This document shows positions 46,323 to 56,606 of a DNA stretch of 64,000 nt, piece by piece (positions within the stretch are counted from its first letter, which is position 1; every line of letters starts with the position of its first letter). The notes under the pieces were generated by a model that was not told the DNA's origin, made no database searches, and worked only from the letters and a program-made list of their open reading frames with translations. The translations under genes were made by a program, and so were the position numbers. Location of the stretch: positions 120,467,503-120,531,502 of the forward strand of contig CM041783.1 in assembly GCA_023374045.1 (NCBI GenBank). The letters are read 5' to 3'. This DNA is from Limonium bicolor. Lineage: Eukaryota; Streptophyta; Magnoliopsida; Caryophyllales; Plumbaginaceae.

Positions 46323-47062
46323 CTAATATCGTCTAAAGGTTAGGTTTAATCTTCCTGGTCTCATATGCGTCGCATTGATTACTGCTGACGGTGCTGTATT
46401 CAGCTTGATCCTCTTAATCCCATGGTATAACATCCTTGATTCTCCTCCCATAATTAACACATCACCTGACTTAAGCACTAACTTATCTGCACGGTCCGCA
46501 CGCTTCTGCTCGCCGTATAAAAATTCTGCATCATCCCCAATGGACCAAGACACTACGGGTATCCCTCTTTCGAGAGACTCTGTTGTCTCGTCCTTGTCCT
46601 GGTGTAGTCCCAGTCTCCCATCTTTCTCGTATAAGTTTACAATGCAAATGTCTGCCTGGATGTCTGGAATCGGTTCAGCTTCCAACTGCTGAGCGATTTC
46701 CACGACTTGTGTAATAACTGGATGGAACTCTTCGGGTATTCCCGGTGGTGAGACTCCATCTTGTTCCCTCATGGTTTGGTAATTCTTGGCATACGGATTC
46801 CAATCCTTGCCCAAGCTCATCATCTTTAATTTCATCCTTGCTCCCCCTGGGTACTCCGGTGTGTAAAAACCTCCCGGTCCCATTCTTAGTTGATTGCATC
46901 TTCTGATGATGGCTATTTGTGCTTCGGGTGTCAGGTATCCCCTTAATAAAATCATACCTGGGCGGATAACCTGATATTGTTCGGTTGCAAAGTCTATGGT
47001 TTCGATGTCGGTGTGCTCCGGGTTAGATGTAGATGGTATTGGGTAGCAAATGTTGAATCTTC
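46323..47062 (-). CDS. AlkB-like 2OG-Fe(II) dioxygenase exon, intact, inside retrotransposon C
   Basis: From its acceptor at 47062 the exon is open for 246 codons after the shared Gly codon, ending TAG at 46323. The catalytic domain from the first Met (46955) is 210 residues. Ligands are visible: His118-x-Asp120 in GLHQDKDE, His178 in MLYHGI, and Arg202 and Arg208 in RPGRLNLTFR for 2-oxoglutarate. FYTPEYPGGARMKLKMM and PVVSWSIGDDAEFLYG are close to what I know of plant ALKBH1-like proteins, so a captured host gene is likely. AlkB proteins demethylate DNA or RNA bases; the substrate here is unknown. It follows gag and precedes protease. It is the only long gene of this copy without a stop, though it may simply have escaped by chance. 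Confidence 0.88.
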
Positions 47063-47195
47063 CTAAAGTGGTAGTAGGTTATATCTTACTTAAGTTCTAA
47101 TCTCATCTTATTCTTACTTAACTCATTTATTCACCAAGCATGCATGATAATGCGCTAAGTAGGTAGTTTTTATTACTAAATGGTTATAGTGGTAC
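47063..47195 (-). other. gag-to-AlkB intron 3 (C)
   Basis: The donor is GACCAG/GTACCA and the acceptor CACTTTAG/GAAGA, 133 bp, phase 1. The splice yields EPSSRP-Gly-RFNICYPIPS. The length and borders match A (132 bp). The donor could instead join the pol acceptor at 46124. Confidence 0.65.
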
Positions 47196-48592
47196 CTGGT
47201 CTCGATGAGGGTTCAGGCTCATCGTCCCGGTCCACCATGTGTAAAGTGGGTCCTGACTTCTGGGTCACCCGTGGGTTCTTGTCCGCCGGCTGCTGCACTT
47301 CCTCTGACCGTCAGATCCAGCTCCCTGATCGGTCTTGCCCTTGCCCCTGGTATCGGGCCTATAGGCTCTGCTAGCAGGGTTCCGGTAACACTCATATGCT
47401 CGATGCCCGTAGACTCCACAAAAGTTGCACTCCACTTTATTCCCTTTACAGTCGAGCCCGGGTGGTCCTTGTGACACCACCTACAAATGAAGCGTCGCTG
47501 GTAGCCACCACCGGCTCCCTTCTCAGTCTCAGATCCTGATGATTCATAATGTCAATTCTCATATCTCAAATGGTTACTAATTTGTTTCTTAACTCATTTA
47601 ATATCAATTCCTTACCCTTTGGCGCCTTAGAGCGCAGGGGTGTAGCTGCAATAGCATATGTCAACTTAATGGCTCTTCCGAAGCCTTCTCCTTTTCCTCC
47701 CTCCCCTTTGGGTTCTGACTTTTCTGGGCCTGAGGCTGGTACTTTTGTTTCTTGTACCCTCCTTGCCCTTGACTTTCTGAGCTCTTACCAGCACTCTTCC
47801 TCTTTGCATTCCCTCGTCCCTCAGCTGGACGGTGATCTCAACCTTAGCAACGGCGTGATAGCACTCTGCTTTTCCATAGTATTAGTCACACTTATTTCTC
47901 ATAATCTAAATCTTACTCATTACTTACTCAAATCTCAATCATTCTTATTACCTGCAAGGTAGTGTAACTCGTCGGCCCCATGCCGTAGCGGAGTCGATGG
48001 CTAAGCCCGCCATAGAAGCGGTCCACCAAGATCTGGTCAGAATATCCAAGACCTGGCAGAAGACGGAGCAAGGCAGTGAACTCTGAGTAATACTCGTCCA
48101 CTGTCATCTTGTCCGTCTGCCTAAGCGCATCCAACTGCAAGCGCTTCTTCGTCTGGACATGGGCGGGGTAGTACTTTGCTCGTAGCAAGGCAGTGTACTG
48201 CTCCTAGCCGAACTATGGATTGGCCACATGCTCGGCCCTCACCAGCTTCCACCAATCGCCTGCCGCCCCTTCAGATAGAAAGCGGCTAGGCGCACCTTGA
48301 TCCCAGCAGGGACATCAAGGGTCTCGAAGGCGGTCTCCAGCTCGGAGATGTACGCCTCAAGCTTGGCGGGATCGGTCTCCCCCTTAAAATGAGCGGGTCG
48401 AAGATCTGCTAGACTCTTCACCCAGTTTGGTTCCCTAGGTTATGGCGGTGGAGGTGATGCACCCACACCTGGCTAGTAGCCCATATGCCCTAATGCGGCA
48501 GCTACGATCTCTGCGATCGTCTGCCCTCCAGGTATTCCTGAAGTATCCTCACCCTGGCCGCGACCTCGGCCTCCTCTAGGGCGTCCTGCCAT
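47196..48592 (-). pseudogene. gag of C, intron-containing and broken
   Basis: Predicted exons are 48592-47952, 47865-47616 and 47535-47196. The start is ATGGCAGG directly after the acceptor TTGTTCAG. The order is RG-rich start, Retrotrans_gag core (PAHFKGETDPAKLEAYISELE, YYSEFTALLRLLPGLGYSDQ), KQ-rich linker, and zinc knuckle CNFCGVYGHRAYEC. TAG codons near the start, a frame break around LKGRQAIGGSW and single-base losses near the exon junctions make this copy non-functional. Introns are at 47866-47951 (86 bp) and 47536-47615 (80 bp). Confidence 0.8.
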
Positions 48593-49170
48593 CTGAACAA
48601 GCATAACTCACATTAGATTCGTATTCACCACTGTTTCGGTTAGTAAATTTATAACGTCCGTAGACGGTAAAGACAATCCACACTTATTAGTGGTCATCTG
48701 ACTCTACTCACTCTAACTTCTCACACCCTTAACCCAACACTTATTCCTTAACTTATATCCTAACTCGGTGGTTACTTATGTCCAGTATTTCTTGATCAGA
48801 GCGTAACTACGCTCTGATACCACTTTTGTAACACCCCATCCAACGCCATTCGTGGTTATCGCAAAACTGAACACTTAATCGAACACGTCGCAGCGGAAAT
48901 AAACAACACCTGGACCTTGCCACGGTCTGATCGTTAGAATATACCGGCCTTATCATTTACAATACTTATCCAAATTACTTATCCAACTCAGAACATCACC
49001 AACCTCAATACCACAACCAACCGAGTACAAGTATCTCAAACATAATCTCAACCTTACATCAGCTTAATATAAACAGTCGGGTGCACAGGCGCAACCCGAA
49101 CTCAAAATAAACATCCCACCCTAAGTCTAACCGCTCCTACTCTCGTAGTGCGTCCTCATGGGTCTCTTAC
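48593..49170 (-). other. Predicted leader intron of C
   Basis: The donor TTGCAG/GTAAGAG lies in the 5' LTR (exon ends at 49171) and the acceptor TTGTTCAG/ATGGCAGG abuts the gag start. The intron contains the LTR end at 48827 and the primer site at 48811-48822. The arrangement is identical to A. Confidence 0.55.
48811..48822 (-). other. Primer binding site of C (initiator Met tRNA)
   Basis: GCTCTGATACCA on the plus strand reads TGGTATCAGAGC on the element's strand, four bases from the LTR end at 48827. Confidence 0.93.
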
Positions 49171-52100
49171 CTGCAAGTGTAAAAATAGCCCCCGAGGGGT
49201 CAGCACGACGAATGCTGGTACACCCTCTCATGGCCCCCAAGCTAACGGGGCTACGGCGACTAATTGTCGATAGCATGGAAATTGATTACATACACAAGCA
49301 TAATATAAAGTGCAATAACAATAACCACAGATGAACATATATAGTTCACAAACAATGAACGACTCAAGCGTTCCCTTATCAAGTGGGTTAGTAACCCCCT
49401 CCTTAGTCCTCATTTTCTTAACCTCAGTTCCTTACCTTACCTTAATCTTAATCTTAATCTCAATCTCAGTATACAAACCTTTCCTGGAAGGGATTGGTTG
49501 TAGCTTAATTCGAACCTGGGATTTAGGTGATCCCACCGCACCATCTTAATGCCACCTACTCTGGACGGGAGTCCAGCGTAGCTGAGCCGGCAACCGGCCC
49601 TAGGCTACAAGTCCGAAGACAAGTCCTTAAGGGAGGGCGGATCTGATTCAGATACCGTCCCCCTTTTTCCTTAGCATGCATGACCGGAGATCGGTCCCGG
49701 GTTTCCTCACTCAAGTTCCAGTTAGTAGAAATCTTAATCATCATGTGCTAGCTAAGCCTTAACGGGCATTAACCAACAACCACCAAACTTAACTCTTATT
49801 CTTAACTCAGTAAGTACTAAACTTGGTTAGTAACAATCTCAAGTCTCGCGGGTTAGTGTAAAGATAACACAAACACAACGAGAACAAATAACCGGTTGCA
49901 TGCTTTATCTTGTTTTAGTCATAGCAATTAAACAGATAGCACACAAGCCGAGGGACACCTCGTTAGCAAGCAGGCCAAGAAGGATTGTACCGTTCACCGT
50001 CGATCGTTGTTTGATTAATCTTCTTCGGGGTCCCAATTCACAAACCTAAAACATTCATTCATTTTTAGGTCATTAGTTATTTGCACCTTACTTAACTCAC
50101 TTAGTCCCTAAGGATTCCCATTCAATAACCTCTCAAGTCTTTGCCACTTAGCTTACAAACTTAACTTTAAACATTAAAACTTATACTTAATCTTAACTTA
50201 ATTCCTTGAGTTCTTAGGGTCCTAATCATTACTACCCTACCAAAGGTATACCTTATTACCTATTACCATTCTTAGAATTCAAAATTTCTTTTTTTTTATT
50301 TTTAGGCTCGACCGAACTTCCGACCGACCTTACCTAAGGTCGGTCCATTCCAGAACACTTCACCGTTTGAAAATTTTTACCCCGACCGACCTTGCAAGTC
50401 CGGTCCCCAAGGTCGGTCCATTCCCGAGAGTTTCCCCGAGGGAAATTTAAGCTCGACCGAACTTGCCAAGTCCGGTCCTATGTTCGGTCGATTCCAGAGA
50501 CTTATTACCGTACAAAATACATGCCCGACCGACCTTGTAAGTCCGGTCCCCAAGGTCGGTCCATTCCAGAAACTTTCTCCGGTAGTGTAAACTGAGCTCG
50601 ACCGACCTTGCAAGTCCGGTCCTAAGGTCGGTCGGCTCCAGAACCTTGTTTCTAAATTCTCTTTCAACTCCAAACTTCTCCTCACATATCCTAATATGTT
50701 ATAACCTCATTTGGGCACCTCAAATACACCTTAAGCCCTCCTCAAAACACATTAAATCATTCACCAAGATTCACCTTAGTCATTATGCATTTTCCTTGTA
50801 ATAATGCTAACACTTGTAATGTTTTCCTCTAGGTTCTAGGTGGTGGTTCATACCTAATGTAACCACTATGCCAAATGTTTTCCTCACCACTATAACATCA
50901 TCTCCCAAGCATCTTTCACCATCTAAAACTCTTTTATGCATTTACTTAAAGTTCCTTCACAAGTTTAAACTTCCATCTATCAACACATTATTTCCTTCCT
51001 AGTTGTACACCAACATTTGCCTAAGTCCTAAATACTCAAATACATTCTCTTGTTTCCTAAATCCTTCATGGTGATACCTAAGTCATTAGAACACCTTATT
51101 CTCACCCTTTTTCATCAAGACAACCTCTAGAACATCCTAGTACTTCCTTAGTCATTAAATCCCCTTAGAATATCTTAAACACTTAAGTTCTCCTTTAAAT
51201 TTTTGCCATGGGTTCTCTAGTACATAGCACATCCTAACACATGGTTTTTCTCCATCAAACAACCAACATCACCCAAATTCTCATCACAACACCTTAACAC
51301 ACAATTTACACTAAAACTTCACCACATCATCATATAGTGCTTAAACTTAAAATGCTTGGCACTTAGGCCCTTAAATGACAATAATCTTAACCACTGAATT
51401 TCCACATATATTTGCCTTCAACCTGCGAGTACACACAACAAGGCTCCCATTGAAATAAAATGCTTCTTAATTCATCTCCACATTGTTTTAACTATCTCCT
51501 CTTCTCATTTGCTCTTTAGTCACAAGTTCACAAACATAGTCATTGTTTCTCCTAGGTTTTATAACACCTTCCCAATATAAACTCTACACTAAACTCATCA
51601 TATACCTAAATCCCATTCCCTTAAACAATAAAACACCTTAAGGTAAGTAATTTACCTTGTTCTTTTACAAGCTTAAAAAGCTTTCTTCCTTAGGTTTTTC
51701 TTTGTTCAATCTCGGTCACCAATGTGTATCTCCTTGACAATGTTCTAACCAATATCCAATGACTCCAATGAGTACTAGATAACACATTAACCCTAAGGAA
51801 CAAACCCTAGGTTAAAATATGCTTTAAGGTATTAAGGTGATTGTTTTACCTTGGTTTCTCAAGACAAACTTGGATATGAAGCAAGAAGGACCTCCTCTCT
51901 CCTTTGAAGAGTAGAAACAAGCTAGAACAAGGCATTAAAATGGAGTCCCATGAGCACTAATTTTCGGACATGTGAAGAAAATGGTGGAAACCTAGATTTT
52001 CTTGCACTTTCTTTACCTTAAGAGAATGGAGATGCCAATGGAGTCTCCAAGCTTGAGTTTCCTCCTCTAATGGTGGTTTGACTTGGCACCAACTCAAAGC

Positions 52101-52954
52101 TCTTGCAATTTCGAAAAGATAGGAAGAAGGAGCTTGAGCTAATAAGAATATGTATTTTGTTTTGGATTTGGAGCTAAAATGAGCAAGTAACCAAGGAAGG
52201 ATGGAGCTTTCATGGAGGTTGAGTTTTACGTGAATGGAGAAGGGAGAGCAGCTCAAACCGTGGGAAAACAAAAGAGAATGAAGAAGTGAGGAGAGAGAAC
52301 TAATAAAGTGTGATATTTATGTAAAAGGTGAATAGTGCTTTTACTTTATAACTCTTATTTGCTTTCTTATTTGCTTAATGACTCATGAAGTGGTGACTCA
52401 CCTCATAAGAAACCGGCCCCCTTTTAATAATGAGGGTAATTAAGTCTTTGTTGACCAAATGTCTCACTTATATAGACTTATGTTATAAACTAGCTTAATT
52501 AATTCACTATTCACAAAACAAGGCACATTGTTGTGAAATTTTTGATTTCCCATTGATATAGACTTCCAAATGTGATACTATATAGTACACATGTTAATTA
52601 AAGAGTAATGATGGACATTTAGCCATTCAAAACTCATTTACAAGACAATTTTTCAAAAACGTGCTTTAAGACTCCTTAAAGCACATTTTGTGTTTTAACT
52701 TGTTTTCAAGCTTGGTTTTCTTTGGTAATTGATTTAAAATGACCATTAGGATATTACTAAGGTCTTAGAACAATATTTGGGTACTCTCCCAAGTCTCTCC
52801 AAGTTTAGAGCACGTTTTTGCTAAAACTGCTCTTTTGGTGTTTCCTTATATTTTCTTTGATTAGAAATGTTTCTTAATGTTTCTAAGGCATTATTTAGCC
52901 TCCTTATATCTTAGTTTATCATTTAAACACCATATCTAAGTTTGGGGTATTTCA
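48827..52954 (-). repeat. 5' LTR of element C
   Basis: 4128 bp, uninterrupted; it shows the empty site of element B (CCACC once, at about 49782-49786). Hairpins are at 50305-50642, the stem-loop block at about 49190-49265 and the TATA candidate at about 51557. Confidence 0.95.
50305..50642 (-). repeat. Hairpin array in C's 5' LTR
   Basis: Five units as in the 3' LTR, with stems of 9-12 bp. It lies in the presumed transcribed leader, downstream of the TATA candidate on the minus strand. Confidence 0.8.
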
Positions 52955-52959
52955 CTCCT

Positions 52960-54060
52960 CCCACCACTCTCTTTCACCATCTTCTACTTCCTCCTTGAAC
53001 AAAAAATTTCCCTCTACTTTCACACTTCCCTTAAGGAATTACTATTCTCTTCTGGCTGTGCCTCTCAAAATTCAGACCTGATAGATACACAGATAGACTC
53101 TTCTTACTGTTGGTGCGACGACTCTTCTGGCTGCGCCTCTCAGATTGCCCATTTGCTAATTCATTTTCTCCGTGAGTTGTGACTTCCCTCCCACCTCATT
53201 CTCCATCTATATTTTCATTTACAACTGACTGTGACTGACACATTTATCAAAAACTGTATTCAAATTGTTTGTAAATTTGCATAAAACAGGGGAGTCTATC
53301 GCTCTTCGATTCCAGCACTACATCACCTAGACTTCTTTCTGGTTATTCCTGAAGTTGAGTTTATAGTTTCTCCTTAATTGTATAATCACTTAGTTATCTG
53401 TTTAGTCAAGGTTTTAAGCTCGTTACTGAACCCAAAACAATATTGCTAGTGTTACTGAAACAACAACTGCAGGAATCTGGAAATGGTTACTTCAATTGCT
53501 AACCGGAGAGAAAAAGAGATCTGAAACTGATGAACTTTCTTTTCTGCTATTTTGTTTCTGCCATCAAACCCATCTCCTACTCTCCCAACTTGTTTAGTGA
53601 TCTGTATGTGTATCTTAATACAGTGTTAAGCTCTTACACAACCATTACACTCTCTGGTCCTCTATAGAAGAGTTATACCAAAATACAATTTCTGAAACTG
53701 AATTAACATCAGAAACTGATACTTTCTCTTGAGTTGTTCTTTGTCTGTTTTCTAAACTCACTTACAGCTCCTCTTAGTCATTGTAACCACTTAGTTATCG
53801 TCTTATCAGGGCTTTAAACTTAAGAAGAAACTCAAAACAGTTTTGTTATGGCTACTGAGACATGTAACAGTCCTGAAGTTGGACAGGTTTTGTTTCTGTT
53901 TTCTGGTCATGGAATTAGTTTTAGAGATTGCTCATCACGGTGATACCTTAGCTGCCTCCCTCACGGTAAAACTCAGGGGAGTCTATTGCTCTTGTATTCA
54001 AACTGTATTCAAATTGTTTGTAAACTGATAAGGGTCTGATTAGCACTTGAATGCTGTAAC
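52960..54060 (+). other. CACTA leader region with long-period direct repeats
   Basis: No gene is visible. Imperfect direct repeats include CTTCTGGCTG[T/C]GCCTCTCA (about 53052, 53121), CAGGGGAGTCTAT[C/T]GCTCTT (about 53288, 53976) and a block of about 90 bp around CCACTTAGTTATC (about 53388, 53788). It is probably transcribed but untranslated leader or intron sequence upstream of the transposase. Confidence 0.5.
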
Positions 54061-54069
54061 AATATATTT

Positions 54070-54700
54070 GCAAACAACAATGATTGATTGGAATAAACTG
54101 CTGTAGTGATACATTGAAAAATAACACCAATCAGCAGCAGAATACTTACACTGAATTTCTATTACAATACAAACTACACACATACATAAAGCATACATAC
54201 ACATTCAGCATAATACTTACAGGAACTAGCAAGCAGAACAATACTTACAGTAAAACTGATATAAACATTGAAAAAGAAGTACACATTCAGCAGCAGAACA
54301 ATACTTACAATAAAAACAGATATAAAACATTGAAAAAGAAGTAAACATTCAGCAGCAGAACAATACATACAGTAACAACTGAAATAAACATTGAAAAGAA
54401 ACTATCAAAAATAAACATTGAAAAAGAAGTACACATTCAGCAGTAGAATACATTCAAAGAAGAATACTTACCAATCAACAGCAAATAATATACATACAGT
54501 AGCGGAATACTAACACATTCAGCAGATAATACATTGAAAAAGAAGGACATTTAACTGATATAAACATCCATTGACAACAGTAAAACTGCACTTAGCTATT
54601 GCAATGATACATTAAAGAGTACAACTGCACAATATCATAAAGCATACATACACATTCAGCAGCAGAATACTTATAACCGCAGCAGCAGAATACTTGTAAT
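54070..54700 (+). repeat. Degenerate minisatellite in the CACTA element
   Basis: Units of roughly 55-65 bp with AACATTGAAAAAGAAG, ACACATTCAGCAGCAGAA and CAATACTTACAGTAA recur, best ordered at 54225-54440 and scattered to 54700. The 86-codon frame at 54084 reflects the repeat. Confidence 0.7.
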
Positions 54701-55547
54701 TGATATAAACATCCATGACCGATCTGTTGCTCCAACAACACCAAGGAAACATACAGCAGCAACACATACTACACATTATATGTAGAAGAATACTTACAAC
54801 AACAGCTGCATATATACAGCCAATTCACTTGGATTCAAAAAATAGTATAGCTGTATTTACATCCCAAAAAGATGTTCGAACCACACCAAATTTTTTCCAT
54901 CACATTTCAACCCCAAAACACACAAGTCTACTAAGTGGCATAATCAACCCAAATAACACATGTCCACCAGATTACATTACAACTCCCAAAAAAACACAAG
55001 TCTACTAAGTGGCATGATCAAGTCATAAAACACATGCCCACTAGATTACATTACAACCCCCAAAAAAAACTAATACACTTGAATTCCACAGAACACTCAC
55101 TAAATACGCCATGAACTGTTTCAGTAGGTTTTAAATATTTATTATGTTTGTGAGTTTCTCTTCTGCTTGAACCCTTGGATTAACTCTAGTTATTTTAATC
55201 AGACCTAAGGTGGCAAGGCTCTGCTCGCCGTCTCCACCACCGCTGGATGCAATCGACCTGCTAGCTTCCTTCTTCTCGAAGGCGCTAGCTTGAACTGGTA
55301 ATATTCTCAACTATCTTCTCCGATCATCAGCATATAATGTTGCTTCAAATTGTTTTTATGGTCAGTTTCAACCAATGCATTACTACTGATTATATATTAT
55401 ATCTGTGAGGCAGCTTTTCTTCCCTTACAACATAGGTAGCTATGTCATCATTTTTTTTTGCTGCTGTCAAAATTTGATTAATACCACATCTTTGCTTCAG
55501 TTCTTGTTTATTTCTCCATTTCTTCAACATCAATACTGCTGCGATTA

Positions 55548-56270
55548 GGATATACATGTTTTGCACTCTGATCATTCTTTACTTGAATTTGCCCTGTACA
55601 GTGATAAGTCACTGGGCTGCTGCATCTCACACACAAATTTAGAATACGGGCTGATTGCGTAACCGGTAATACACTTGAACTTAATGATTCTTAATATTAT
55701 TATTTTCTTTAGTATTACGATATACATGCTCTGCGCTCTCATCATTTGCCACTTGAATTTACACCTCTACAGTGAAAAAAGTCACTTTCCCTGGGTTGCT
55801 ACATCTCACACACCAATTTGATTACGGGCTGATCCCGTAACTGGTAATACACTTGAATTTACACCTCTACAGTGATGTTAAATATTGTTATTTTCTTTAG
55901 TATTAGGATGTACATGCTCTGTGTTCTCATCATTCTCTACTTGAATTTGCACCTCTACAGTGAAAAGTCACTAGGCTAGTTGCTGCATCTCACACACCAA
56001 TTTTGATTACGGGCTGATTATGGAACCGGATTTTTCTTGAACTTACTGTGTTTAAATATTGTTATTGTCTTTAGTATTAGGATATACATGTTGTGCATTG
56101 TCATCATTTTCTACTTGAATTTGGCCTTGTACAGTGATAAGTCACTGGCTGCTACATCTCATACACACCAAATTGATTAAGGGCTGAAAACAGATCATCT
56201 TGGAACCGGTAATACACTCGAACTTACTGATTTTAAATAATGTTATATTATTTGGTATTAGGATATACAA
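55548..56270 (+). repeat. Four tandem units of about 170-190 bp upstream of the transposase
   Basis: Starts are at about 55548, 55719, 55907 and 56081, with a partial fifth at 56261. Shared blocks are GATATACATG, CTACTTGAATTT, TACAGTGAAAAGTCACT, GCTGCATCTCACACACCA and ATTACGGGCTGAT. The centre, AGTGAaaaGTCACT, is near-palindromic. A diverged echo with CTGCATCTTACAC lies at about 63250 in the last intron of the second gene. Confidence 0.8.
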
Positions 56271-56606
56271 CTAGTAGTCTAGCATATAGGTATAATTAGG
56301 AAAAATAGATGGAGATATTATAGTAATAATGAATCATCTACACCACGTTGAGATCTTGGATAAAAAATCACATAAACCTTCTGTATGTCGTTTTAATATA
56401 CACCCACCGCAACACAAGACTATACTCTCTCTCAAATTGAAAATTGACCCGAAATCAACAACAAATCGACCCTGACCAAACTGAACCAATATCGTTGTTA
56501 GCCGAGAATAAACCACAATATGACACAACCATCCAAACCACAATCAACCGAACCGAAGTAAGGTATGTGTAGGTACTATGTGTAATAATATTGTAGGAGG
56601 AAGAAG

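Larger units (their letters stand above)
26556..52954 (-). mobile_element. Element C: full-length Ty3/gypsy retrotransposon of the A family, inserted in the CACTA element
   Basis: On the minus strand the element starts at 52954 (TGAAATACCCC) and ends at 26556 (GGGGTGTTACA), flanked by a perfect duplication CTCCT (26551-26555 and 52955-52959). Without element B it is about 14.6 kb. The gene order is the same as in A: leader intron, gag with introns, AlkB, protease, RT, RNase H, integrase, chromodomain-like tail. It is the better preserved copy: AlkB is open and pol is interrupted by only three stops. Gag has several stops and frameshifts. Confidence 0.95.

Noticed and set aside
43681..46326. 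Plus-strand frames across the pol region of C
   Set aside because: They are shadows of the minus-strand protease, RT and integrase.
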